A stretch of DNA of 64,000 nt from Ilyonectria destructans (Eukaryota > Ascomycota > Sordariomycetes > Hypocreales > Nectriaceae): positions 2,170,001 to 2,234,000 of the forward strand of contig JAHEWK010000009.1 of the NCBI GenBank assembly GCA_020740775.1, written 5' to 3'. Under the pieces are notes generated by a model. That model searched no databases, was not told the origin of the DNA, and saw only the letters and a list, made by a program, of their open reading frames with translations. Position 1 is the first letter of the stretch. Every line of letters starts with the position of its first letter. Shown one piece after another: positions 54,326-64,000 of this stretch. Both the position numbers and the translations under genes were made by a program.

Positions 54326-55986
54326 ATGGCGGCCAACTTGGAATCCGCCCATGAGAAGCCGGCCATATCGGACGACGGCCACCATGACCAACAATCTAGC
54401 GAGCCTGACCAAACAGCAATTGAACAAGAGACAAAGGACAATGTCGTCGACTGGGATGGGCCAGACGATCCCCAAAACCCGCGGAACTGGCCAGAATGGA
54501 AACGCATGACCCAAGTCGTCCTCGCCAGCGCTTTCTTGCTCACTGCGTAAGGCAGTTCCCGCGCTCCTTTGACGAAGCAAATCTTGTACTGACTAATACA
54601 CATTTACAGCAACCTCGCCGCAACAATGTTTGCACCTGGAGCTGCCGCGCTTGCGAAGGAGTTCCATATCACTAGTTCCACCATTGTCAGTCTCACCGTG
54701 TCCATTTACCTTTGTGGCTTCGCCGTTGGGCCAATGTTCATTGCACCGCTATCCGAACTGTACGGACGCCTTGTCATCTACCACACCTGCAATGTCATTT
54801 ACATTGGCTTCATCATCGGATGCGCGCTGAGCAAAAACACGGGCATGTTCCTCGCTTTTCGATTCCTTGCCGGATGTGCTTCTTCGGGCCCATTGACAGT
54901 TGGCGGAGGAACCGTCGCCGACGTCGTCCCGCCAGCTCAACGTGGGAGGGCAATGTCTCTGTTCTTCATGGGACCACTTCTGGGACCAGTAGGTGGCATT
55001 ACCCCACGCAAACCGCAATGACGCTGACAATCCTTCAAGGTCTTGGGCCCAATTATTGGTGGCTTTGTGTCCGAATCAATTGGCTGGCGATGGACTTTTT
55101 GGATCATCACAATCCTGGTGAGTAGAGCACAACCCCTACTATTCTCGAGTCGCTAACGGTATCGACCTAGGCAGGAGTATCATTTGCCATATCAATCTTC
55201 TTCCTCCACGAGACCAATGCCGCCGTGCTGCTAGGATGGAAAGCTGCTCGCCTCCGGAAAGAAACTGGCAATGCTGCTCTGGTTTCGAAGATGGATCGAG
55301 GCCTGACCCCCCGCCAGCTATTCCTCCGCGCTATTACTCGACCAACAAAGCTTCTCATCCTGTCGCCAATCGTGCTCCTCCTTTCCCTCCTGTGCGCGTT
55401 CGTTTTCGGCCTCCTCTTTTTGCTGTTCACCACGTTTCCCACGGTCTTTGAGGAACAATACCACTTCTCCGCCGGCGTTTCTGGCTTGTCATATCTCGGC
55501 GTTGGAATTGGAATGGCCGTCTCTCTCGGAGTCTTCGCCACCGTGAGCGACAAGCTGCAAAAAGCACTTGGAGATTCGCCCAAACCTGAAGGACGCCTGA
55601 AGCCCATGATCTGGGTGATGCCCGCCGTGCCCGTCGGCATCTTCTGGTATGGCTGGGCAGCCGAGAAGCAGACTCATTGGATCGTGCCCATCATCGGCAC
55701 CTCCTTCTTTGGATTCGGCTTTCTCTGGGTCATAATGCCAACTCAGCTCTACTTGGTGGATGCTTTTGGCGCTGAGGCTGCCGCCTCTGCGTTGGCTGCG
55801 AACGTGATTGTCCGACTTCTTTTTGCAGCTTTCATTCCTTTGGCAGGGCCGTCTTTGTATGCAGCCCTAGGACTTGGGTGGGGAAACAGCGTCCTAGGTT
55901 TTATAGGCGTGGCTTTTCTTCCAGTGCCACTCCTCTTCTATCGTTACGGAGGGTGGCTTAGGGAGCGTTTTGCTGTGAAGCTATAA
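54326..55986 (+). CDS. MFS transporter, DHA1 drug/polyamine type
   Basis: Exons 54326-54546, 54610-54988, 55040-55117 and 55171-55986, with introns of 63, 51 and 53 bp; 497 aa. The N-terminal tail ends in WDGPDDPQNPRNWPEW, the same family mark as in the carrier at 6520-8254. Also present are SELYGRLVIYHTCN, RFLAGCASSGPLTVGGGTVAD, FLHETN and the closing helix block SVLGFIGVAFLPVPLLFYRYG. Twelve membrane segments are expected. It is a plasma-membrane exporter of drugs, polyamines or metabolites, probably induced through the divergent Zn2Cys6 factor. The two DHA1 carriers share an intron near the first helix and similar end segments, suggesting paralogy. Confidence 0.93.
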
Positions 55987-56722
55987 CATTTCATGTTGAG
56001 GACATGTTTTAAAATTCTAGAGACAGCAGCCTGAGCCGCAATATCTTCCTCGGACTCGAATTAGTGTGACAGGCGGTTGGGAACGCTTGGGCTAGCTGGT
56101 CGCTAGCAAGGGGGCCCAAGGAAGGTCCGGATGAGGTTAAAAGGGAAGGTCAGGGACTGCACAGGGAGAGATATCGATTTTCACTTCTTCAGAGATTTTT
56201 CCTAGAAGTCAGAGAGGCCAGAAGGACTCAAGATAGCTAGGGAATCTATAAAATTACTACCTTTATTTTTAAGAGATTTATTTGAGTCTATTTTGACTGT
56301 CACTACTTTCCTTATCCAACCTCTATCTTTAACATCACTTAGATATCGGGCTGCTGCAGATCCTATTGAAGCCTTACCAGCGGAATTTCCTGCAACCGAC
56401 CCGAGATCCTATCTAATAAGATACTTCTCTATCAGGAGACTTACGCCTCAGATCAATCTGACCTCATATGTATAGTCTGGTGCAGCTTCGGGCTGACTAT
56501 CCAAGATGTTTGTGCGACGACCTTCTGTGCATCTCCCCTAGGGTAAGTTAACGAGTTGGGTGTTGTTCCCGTCCCTTTCTGCTGCTAAATTAGACGCTAC
56601 CTCTCCCCGTTTATGTACCGGTACTCCTTTTGCTCTAAACATTCAAATACAATCGCCTTCTCCACCCGCATGATGCCCAAGAAAAAGCATTCCTTTTCAT
56701 TCACAGATCCAATTGCAAAGAC
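55987..56722. other. Intergenic, convergent 3' ends
   Basis: About 740 bp between the stops of the MFS gene and the second rhodopsin-domain gene. A 60-codon frame at 56293-56475 resembles nothing I know. Parts at 56220-56350 are AT-rich. Confidence 0.5.
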
Positions 56723-57731
56723 CTATGCGTTCGCCATGGGGGGTGCTGTCCCGCGCTCTCCGCTTTGACCTACTCCCCCAGTGCCCTGGGAGTGGGATTG
56801 GAGCGTGTCTGGTCGGTTTTGCCTCCGCAAATTATTCCACAAGCCGTAAATGGTCGGAGCATTGACAACCAGCGTGGCAACAAACATCTCGGTGCTCGTC
56901 CACATCGATCGGTCGGGTTGACTCTCTCTGTTGTCCCTGGTGATTGGCAGCCGAACGATGGTGATGATGATGATAAACACGCCGAGCGTGAACAAGGCGA
57001 ACAGTCGAAGCTTGAGTTTCCAGCTCGTCTTGAAATGGGTGAAGAGGAGGAACGGGAAAGTGAGGAGCATCACGTCGGTGAGGATATTGAGAGACGCCAT
57101 GACGAACAGTTCGATCTGAGCCTCGACGCAAGACCCTAGATCGATAAGTCAGCGCAAAAAGCCGAAGAACGGGGATAGAGGCGGCCTTACCGGGATCGGG
57201 AACAACTTGCCAGTACAGACTGAAGGGGCGACATTCGGTAAAGACGACCACCGTGACCACAACCCATGTAGCTGAGAACACAGTGAGGAACACAGTCATA
57301 ATGTGTTTCTCGTACCAAGTCCCGAGAAGCAGGCGTCGATAGACGTCAAGAAGCACACACTTTTGTAGCCAGAGACTCGAGGCCTGTCAGCTAAAGTCGA
57401 AGCAGCTCAACCTGCAGAGGGGGACTGACAATGAGTTGTAGAAGCAACGCGCTGTGATAGCCAGCTTGCTCCCAATTGTCCGTCGATAAATCTCGTCTGG
57501 CGAAAAGACGTGAGTCTTTCGTATCGCGACTGAGACGTTGTTGGTGCCCCAGATCAAGACCACATGGGTCATCGAGAGCCTAGCCACGCAGCACAGACAG
57601 GCGGCCATGGTGAGATAGTCGCCGAGATTGAACGGCTGCTTCGCCACCTGTCTTGATACCAGCCTCACCGCCATGATGACGAGGGCGGCGCAGCTGAAGA
57701 GCCATAGCGCGAGCACTGTTTGACTCTCCAT
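56723..57731 (-). CDS. Rhodopsin-domain integral membrane protein (second)
   Basis: Exons on the minus strand are 57731-57430, 57375-57191 and 57135-56723, with introns of 54 and 55 bp; 299 aa. The pattern matches the PF20684 family: VARLSMTHVVLIWGTNN, NSFLWLQKCVLLDVYRRLL, FTECRPFSLYWQVVPDPG, then CVEAQIELFVMASLNILTDV and MLLTFPFLLF. It is shorter than the member at 49758 and has a short C-terminal tail. The first helix begins almost at the start codon, with the N-terminus presumably outside. The function of the family is unsettled; two members within 8 kb suggest shared local use, though their sequences differ widely. Confidence 0.85.
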
Positions 57732-58256
57732 GGCGAGCCCATGGAGTGTGGAGGGAGAAAAGGATGGGTCGAAGATCTGGACGATCGCTCATAATAAACT
57801 ATGGGCCTTGGCCATTTAAAGTAACAATTAAAACCCTGTTTTTTCTCCCTCAGAGAACTCGCTTCTCTCGACCAATCCCTTGCATGGCGTGACCGCCTTG
57901 GTCTCTTCAGCCACCTTGTTAATGGTGGACGCACAACTCGTCTAGCAATGCATGGGGGACAGGGGGACCAAGGGCTTAATTTTTAGCTTGTCCAAACCCC
58001 GCAAGTGATAAGATTAAGATAAGACGCAGGTCATTTTTCGGAGACTCCGTATGTCCGTAAAGCACCCTGATTCATTACGCCCTCAAACCAGTCCCAGGTC
58101 ATCTTGATGACGATGGCGTCACGGCTCCAATTTCGTCCATATTTGGTTACTCAATGCAGCATAAGAAGCTGACTCAAAAAGTTGCCCTCTCCCCCACATA
58201 TTGCGGCGAGGTTGACCGAGATCCAAGGTGGGGACGTTCCCGAGTCACATCTGCCT
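57732..58256. other. Intergenic
   Basis: About 525 bp holding the promoter of the second rhodopsin-domain gene and the end of a decayed minus-strand gene. No separate gene is supported. Confidence 0.45.
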
Positions 58257-60388
58257 CTAATCCAAATGCAGGAATCCAACCATATGATTCCAACACCCAC
58301 CCGAATGCGATCTTGAGCGTTTGAGATCCAGGTAATCACTAGATTGCACCATATTCAAATTATGTGCTCTTGTCACTATGATGGAAGACGTCTTCATGTT
58401 GCGCATGACACCCTCTTCGCGGGCGGCCACAAGTCCCGAGCAAGCCCCAACAACCGCCAACAGAATCGACACTCCGTAAACCAAGCAAAGCTGAATCAAG
58501 CGATATTCGTAAAAGACACATAAAAATGTGCGAATGCAGGGGTAATTCGTCTTGGCTCCGCCAACCCGGATGCCGCTAGGTTGCGAAGGATGCTGAGCCC
58601 AGGCCACGACAGCGAACTGCGGTTTGATAGCAGAGATAAGATCATTGCTTCGAAAAACGTTTGTATCTCGTTCTGTAGATTCTTCACCGGCAAGTAGTTG
58701 AAGTCGTCCATAAGGCGAGTTTGTTGGTGGGAGATGCACTTAGGGCGGACAGGGCCGGCGACAGCGAGAGTCTGGGATACCCTATAGTTCGGGCTAAAAG
58801 GATGGCCTTTGGCTGAGACCAGCTGAGGTTTTGGCAAGAATGAATATTGTAAGCACTTGATCAAGCGCCTCAGAATGAAATAGGGTAAAATGGAGTGTCA
58901 AGAAAGTGGTAAAAGCTGCTGCGACAGCTGGTCTAGGGTAAGTCAAAGGACTGGGCTCGTCAGAAAGGTCAAAAATTTAAGAAGGGAAAAAGCATGCCCT
59001 TCCGATTCCTAAGAAGGAGTAGTTCCTTTAAGTAGTAGCTAGTACGTTAGGCTAGCCCTGCTGTCATTAAACTCCAGTGCGTCAGTCAGGACCATCACAC
59101 GAGTCATTTCGAGATCGGTGGAGACGAGGTTGTATCGTTTCTCAATCGTCCCATTGAGAAACGACCTAAGAGTGGCACCCTGGAATGATGCGCAGCTGCC
59201 CGGCGGTATCGATGAGTATCTCGTGGAAAAATGTAGTTTGTTTTGGGAACCGTGGTATTATCCAAAGTGCCATCATCGTCGATCTCATCTGGGATGAAGG
59301 TAGTATTGATAGCTTTGCGAAGGAATTCGCGCCCATTGACAACATGGGATTCAATCCCATTAATTTAGCGGAACTCGATGCTATAGTTCGTTTCATAGTG
59401 CTCGCAGCCAAATGTGGTTGGTGTGTATGCATCATACCACCCATCCACTGCTCTGTTCAGCGGTTGTGGCTGCTCCATGTCATTCACAGCTGCGCATCCA
59501 ATCCAAATGATTGGTTCAGTCCTCCATGTGCCCAAGTTCTTTGCATACGGTAGCCTCTTTGTCGGTTTGCCACCTGGCCCAGACTCGACTTGTTGAGGCG
59601 CATAGTCAGTTTCGTCTATGACGGCCAGGTACGAGAATTCGCCATCCGGTATGGTGTCTTTAGTTGTGAAAGGAGCTTTCTCCCTCCCAAGCTTCTTGAC
59701 TCTAGAGCCACGACCAACAGCGAGCTCATCACACTTATATCCGGGCCCAATGAAATCAACAACAAAGGAACAATTCCAACTGTCATTGTATATTTGCTTT
59801 GCTGGGTTCTCTCTCGCGAGGGCCACCCGCTGGGAAGCTACCCAAAACACCAGGCCCTGGTACTGAGAGGTGGTTATGGTTCAATAGCAGTGGTGTTCCA
59901 AATAGAAATAGACCACACCAGCCTTCCCTCGATGGATTTTAGCGCTTGCCATTCGATTGTTTCTTCGTTCCCAAAATTGAGAGTCCGGACTGACGAGCAC
60001 TCCGAGTGCTCTTCCAACGTTCGAGGAACGACGTAAAGAGTATCAGAGGTCAAAATGACGAGCAGAGGGGTTGCCCAAATGTAAATTGCGAGACAGAGTG
60101 ACAGTTCAGCGCTCTCAAGATCTCCCAGCTAAGTAGAGCTAAGAAATCGCCAGGCTCTGCAAAAAGAGAGTCAATTGCCCCGAGACTGAGCGGGTTATTT
60201 CTTACTGTCATCCACGCCCGTTGTCGAAAAGCCAAGACAGAGGCAGTGCTCAAGTGGGCCTTGGCAAGAAAGGCTAGAGCTGTTGTTCGTTTGAGTGGAT
60301 TTAGTAGAGTGGATTGCAACACTCGCTGGAATCGATCGTTCAATACCGGACATAGCAAGTAAATCCGGGAAATTACTGCTGTGTCCAT
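58257..60388 (-). pseudogene. Decayed gene of a large fungal membrane protein (formylmethionine-deformylase-like family name)
   Basis: Blocks of one protein appear in order on the minus strand but in changing frames: WMTVRNNPLSLGAIDSLF; IYIWATPLLVIL; SVRTLNFGNEETIEWQA; FIGPGYKCDELA; ESGPGGKPTKRLPYAKNLG, WRTEPIIWIG, TFGCEHYETNYSIEF; then TNYIFPRDTHRYRRAAAHHS, FLNGTIEKRYNLVSTDLEMT, FFEAMILSLLSN, QFAVVAWAQHPSQP and YRLIQLCLVYGVSILLAVVG. This is the order of large fungal proteins with N-terminal membrane helices, a Cys-containing outer domain and one last helix, often labelled formylmethionine deformylase-like. A TAA follows NYSIEF near 59363, frames shift near 60095, 59125 and 58610, and about 150 bp near 58870-59035 do not fit. 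It is inactive as written. Confidence 0.75.
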
Positions 60389-60874
60389 GTAAACTCAAAG
60401 CCGCACATAGGCATAGGCGGGATACCTTGTACGACTCGGGGACGGGGGAATTAGTCATAGACGCCCCGACCAAAGAGCGCTGGCCAGGCGCTAAGGAGCC
60501 GTACTGAATTAAATGCCTTGTCCGGGGCGGCCGAAGTCCCTTGTGAACAGTAATCACAGGGATGTGTTGCAGAGGTGCGGTGATGAGCTCGCAAACAACA
60601 TCTGCTCACCTCGGGGGCAGCGGCATGACATTTTCTCGGAGGCTTAGCCTTGTCTGCCAAGGGCATTTTGAGTTTGGAAAGGACCATGGTGAAGGGTCTA
60701 GGAATCTAGCCACTTTGTAAGCATAGTGAAGCCACTTTTATCGCCAGGAAAGGGGCGTTGTTGTAGTTGCGCGAGTTTCCTATAAAGCTACGGGCGTGGC
60801 ACCGTCTTTTGGAAGCAGTTCTTCACATCCACAGCTACATTTGCATTTACAGACTTCCAACAACATCTCTCAAA
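60389..60874. other. Intergenic, upstream of the crotonase gene
   Basis: About 490 bp. The left part may hold remnants of the N-terminus of the decayed membrane-protein gene. A TATAAA-like word is at about 60781, roughly 95 bp before the crotonase start. Confidence 0.45.
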
Positions 60875-61808
60875 ATGATCCCTTCGTGGCTTTCTGTTTC
60901 GGCTCTTGCCTTTCTTTCCACCGTCGCTGCTCTGCAGCTACCCGATTACCGAGGCTTGAAGACAAGTCAAAAATCGGGCGTCCTTGAAATCACCCTCCAT
61001 AACCGGGATTCCGCTATCAATCTCTGGAATGAAGACTTCCAGTCCGGCTTGACTGATGTCGTCCAAAGGCTTCAATTCGATAACGAAACCAAGGTCGTGG
61101 TCTTCAAAAGCGACGTCCCAAGGTTTTTCTGTGCTCATTTGGATCTTCTCATGCCAGGCGTCGGTAAGTAGATGCCGCAAGTTGTGTCATCCGCACATAG
61201 GCTAACACATTGTGCTAGCAACGATCGCGGACCGTTTTGTTGAACTCATGTTCAACATTTCGAACCTGCCCCAGGTTACTATTGGTGTCGTAGAGGGCAG
61301 AGCCCGCGGGGCAGGCAACGAATTCTTGATGGCGCTCGACATGCGCTTCGCAACTACATCTGAGACTTTGTTCGGGCAAATTGAGGTCGCTACGGGTCTC
61401 ATCCCAGGTGGGGGAGGAAGCCAACACCTCGCTCGGCTGATTGGACGGGGCCTGGCTATGGAGTACATTCTCAGTTCAAACGACATCAACGCTGAGGAGG
61501 CCCAGAGAATCGGCTGGATCAACAAAGCCTTCAAGTCGTCCAAGGCCATGCACTCCTACATCGACGGGCTCACTTGCCGCTTGCGCCTGTTCCCTTCTGC
61601 CGCATTGGCTGCAGCTAAACAATCAATCAACCGGTCAGTCCGCCCTTCACTCGAAGACCTGAGAGCCGACGCCGCCGCCTTCTCTCGACGAATCGCCGAT
61701 CCAGTTGCACAAGGACTGATCGGCCGAGCGATTACTATCTCCAACAATCTGTCTCTGGGCACGGTGGAGCTCAACTTGGGCAGAGATCTGCCTCTTCTGT
61801 ACCAGTAA
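60875..61808 (+). CDS. Enoyl-CoA hydratase/isomerase (crotonase) with N-terminal signal-like segment
   Basis: Exons 60875-61163 and 61219-61808, with a 55-bp intron; 292 aa. The body is crotonase-like: GVLEITLHNRDSAINLWN, then FFCAHLDL (first oxyanion strand), then VVEGRARGAGNEFLMALDMRFA (second oxyanion glycine and acidic residue), and GLIPGGGGSQHLARLIGR. The family hydrates or isomerises acyl-CoA thioesters. The first ~20 residues (MIPSWLSVSALAFLSTVAAL) look like a cleavable signal peptide rather than a mitochondrial or peroxisomal signal, which is odd because CoA esters are intracellular. The C-terminus (LLYQ) is not a peroxisomal SKL-type signal. Secreted or ER-located crotonase-fold proteins may have lost CoA chemistry. 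Confidence 0.85.
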
Positions 61809-63077
61809 TGTTGTATGTCGCTCTGCCAGCAGTTCAAGGGAGTCTCTCATGAGGTGAGAGACTCACCAGATTGTTGGAGCGAATTCTCGGAACTCATCAT
61901 CCGAGAGGGATATCAATTAGTGGCATCGTTCGTACATCTAGCCTAGACCCCAGACAATAAAACCGAGATTAGCTTTCAGAGTCGCGTACAGCAATATGTT
62001 TATGCCACTATCCCCCAAGTGAAACTGTGTAACTATGCTACACGGCGCTGTCGTTGCGACCGCCACCTATTCTCAGTTGTAAAATTGATTGCATAGGGCA
62101 TATATGGCAGCCGAACAGACTGAAAACTTACATGCGACCCGGCTGTTGCTCCTGAGTTATAAGATGAATATTCGAGCACGCCCTTGTAGGGCCCGCATGA
62201 GGCGTGATATGGGCTCCAAGTAACCGCATGCATTGTCCACTGCCTCTGTCCACGAAGCTAGTTTGCCGGCGGCATCGGTGCAATGGCCTGCTCAGCGCTC
62301 TCGAATTCCGATCATTCCCCGTTTCTCACAAAGGATGAGCGGCCACTTGCTGTGAACGGCATGAAGGGAAATAAAAGAAATTGCAAGGTGTCGCTGGCCC
62401 CTGTTCATGTGATGGGGCGAAGTCCTTCGGTGCAAGTCCAGAGCGGCCGGCTATGATTCAATAATCAAATTCCGCTGCAGTCTTGTGGACTTGGAGGCTA
62501 AATCAATGCAGTGGAAAATGTCCCGCTTAGGTTAGTCTTCGATCCATAAACCCGCACACCATGACAAGGGCCGGCCCAATAATTTGGCCGTCGCTGAAAA
62601 CCTCGCATTCGATTAGTAACAGCGAATGGTCTCTATCCTATGACGAGACATAGACGCAAGCATGTGGTAGCGGGTTCTTGCAAGGGATACATTACAAACC
62701 GCTGCAGTAGAACAACCGTCCCTAGGAAGCTTAAATCCATAACCACATACGTCCTGCACACAGGAGCCGAACAGGGTTATTCTGTCCTCCAGCCCTTGCT
62801 CCCTCTCTCTTCAAAATCCAAAACCGACCGATGCCAAACTGCAATCTCCCACAGAACCTGAACCAGTTGAGCATAAAGTCATTATGGCCAAGTGTTGCTC
62901 GCATTGGCGTATGCATAGATGGTCGACTGGCAGTCAAGAGTCTGGTAGAGTCTCTGAAAGAGCTTACTCCCGGAGAAGATTGGACTGTTACCGAGGAGGA
63001 CACAGTCGTGGTGCAGGCCAAACCGGATGAAGCATTGTCACGAGGCATATTTGGTAAGTGGGTGTGGCTTGACTACA
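61809..63077. other. Intergenic with one orphan frame
   Basis: About 1.27 kb. A plus-strand frame from the ATG at 62831 contains SLVESLKELTPGEDWTVTEE and reaches a near-perfect donor (GTAAGT at 63053) with an acceptor CTCACAG at 63088-63094, after which the frame closes almost at once. It could be a small gene of about 75 codons or a remnant. I do not recognise it. Confidence 0.35.
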
Positions 63078-63435
63078 TCATTCGCGCCTCACAGAATAGG
63101 AATTTGGACCAGATTTTGAGAATGTCGAGAGGCAGCTGCCCGGATTGAAAGAATGCTCCGAGGCAGAGATGAAGGCTGTAGCACAAATAATGAGCCTTAA
63201 ACATAAAGATCCATAGAAATCAAGGCTGGGTAGGGGGATATTGAAGTTACCGAGGGAAATAGTTAGTGGGAAAATAGTTGCACCTGAGCTGAGGAGCGGG
63301 ATGTAAGGTTTTACTCTGGCGGCAGGCTTGTAGTGACGTGCACGATATCGAGCTCTTTCGTGTCCCTGCGCCAAGCTTCAGGGCCTCGGCTTTCTTGGGG
63401 TCGGCACTACTGAAGACAGGGACATCGCAGCCCAT
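63078..63435 (-). pseudogene. Zinc-type alcohol dehydrogenase relic
   Basis: The minus strand shows three parts of a cinnamyl/zinc-type ADH in three frames: FAEMGCDVPVFSSADPKKAEALKLGA (cofactor strand, ending 63369 or so), then ELDIVHVTTSLPPE followed by a stop, then KPYIPLLSSGATIFPLTIS. About 50 residues expected between the first two are missing, and the N-terminal catalytic half with the zinc ligands is not recognisable upstream. Thus a deletion plus frameshifts have left a remnant. Confidence 0.6.
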
Positions 63436-64000
63436 CTCCGCAAAGCTGGCAGAGGCGGCGGCTCTAAAGTAGCACTAGATGCATGCATGAACTTCACCGA
63501 CTGTTCCGCCTAAAGCTTCAAGATACAATAAGGGCCTTGTTCTAGGTATCGATTGTGATCTAGTCGGTAGGGGTACAAACCACTTGTTCGGAGAGACTCC
63601 CCGGCGGATGTTGCTTGGCCCGACCGGCTGATAAATCACACCGGACTCTGTACCCATCTGTAACCCGAGTACACCTTTACTCACCACAAAGTCAACCTCG
63701 CTCGTACCTACATTAGCGGGAGGTAAGTCGTTTAATTAAGTTATGGCACTAGGCTGGTTTGGATGGCTAATGACCCCACACATTTGTCTCGATTACTGAT
63801 ATCAGTCATTTCAAATTTCCACCCTCGGGACTGGTCGGCCCGAGATCAGTAATGAATCGGAGTGTTACGTTGCAAAGGTCCTATAGCTGCTGCAAGAGGT
63901 CTTACTGAATTTAGATGGGTCTCTGGGGCTCACTGTTGGTGCTGTTTTAAGTCTCAGCAATGAAGTCTGGGTTATGAGTATCGCCTCATTACCTGGAAAC
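63436..64000. other. Window end, no gene supported
   Basis: A minus-strand frame at 63475-63687 might hold a few more degraded ADH residues but is not convincing. The remainder has no recognisable feature. A gene could continue beyond the window. Confidence 0.4.

Noticed and set aside
62380..62460. GC-rich stretch with tRNA-like arms
   Set aside because: No T-arm TTCRANYC loop and no consistent acceptor stem; not a tRNA.
1..64000. CRISPR arrays, bacterial operons, ribosome-binding sites, riboswitches
   Set aside because: The sequence is a eukaryotic (fungal) nuclear region with spliced genes; no array-like repeat-spacer structure was found.
1..64000. Polyketide synthase, peptide synthetase or terpene synthase core
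   Set aside because: No ketosynthase, adenylation or DDxxD-type terpene synthase motif was seen in any frame examined, so the window is not called a complete biosynthetic cluster.

Overview
The window is nuclear DNA of a filamentous ascomycete (Pezizomycotina). Nearly every gene can be spliced at short GT-AG introns of 42-74 bp with CTAAC/CTGAC-like branch sequences. Gene content is typically fungal: four Zn2Cys6 transcription factors, four MFS carriers, a fungal amino-acid permease, a microsomal P450, NmrA-like proteins and two fungal rhodopsin-domain membrane proteins. A tRNA-Glu carries an intron after base 37. I cannot name the genus; several families are common in Sordariomycetes.

Layout. 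0.3-5.2 kb: P450, NmrA-like reductase, secreted DUF3237 protein. 6.5-10.6 kb: drug-type MFS carrier facing a Zn2Cys6 regulator. 11.4-16.3 kb: second NmrA-like gene with a duplicated CGG-N5-CGG promoter element, a 62-bp tandem duplication, a broken carotenoid-oxygenase relic and a second MFS carrier. 16.3-18 kb: AT-rich decayed DNA. 18-20.2 kb: bicupin and an ABM/zinc-ribbon protein. 22.2-24.5 kb: single-exon Zn2Cys6 factor. 24.6-32.3 kb: a small coherent group of an N-terminally extended aldo-keto reductase, a Zn2Cys6 factor, a TIGR04076 protein and an amino-acid permease. Its two divergent promoters share the same two 9-base words in the same order. 32.8-35.4 kb: three damaged loci (MYND-finger gene with one in-frame stop, proline dehydrogenase pseudogene, tRNA-Thr with an imperfect acceptor stem). 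37-39.3 kb: large conserved protein of unknown function. 40.1-45 kb: GH127 beta-L-arabinofuranosidase divergent from a maltose-type sugar carrier. 45.2 kb: tRNA-Glu. 46.6-51.1 kb: aldehyde dehydrogenase divergent from a rhodopsin-domain protein. 51.4-56 kb: Zn2Cys6 factor divergent from an MFS carrier, with a 43-bp-arm inverted repeat between them. 56.7-57.7 kb: second rhodopsin-domain protein. 58.3-60.4 kb: decayed large membrane-protein gene. 60.9-61.8 kb: crotonase with a signal-peptide-like N-terminus. 63.1-63.4 kb: zinc alcohol dehydrogenase relic.

There is no PKS, NRPS or terpene-synthase core and no transposase. The window looks like an accessory catabolic/transport island with much gene decay: five pseudogenes, one damaged tRNA, partial duplications and AT-rich remnants. 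Regulators sit beside carriers and enzymes in divergent pairs (TF/MFS at 8-10 and 51-56 kb, TF/AKR at 25-29 kb, glycosidase/sugar carrier at 40-45 kb). The best candidate for something undescribed is the 24.6-32.3 kb group, because of its shared bipartite promoter signature and the fused reductase. Exon coordinates below were worked out by hand from reading frame and splice consensus; each intact multi-exon model gives an uninterrupted frame whose length is a multiple of three.
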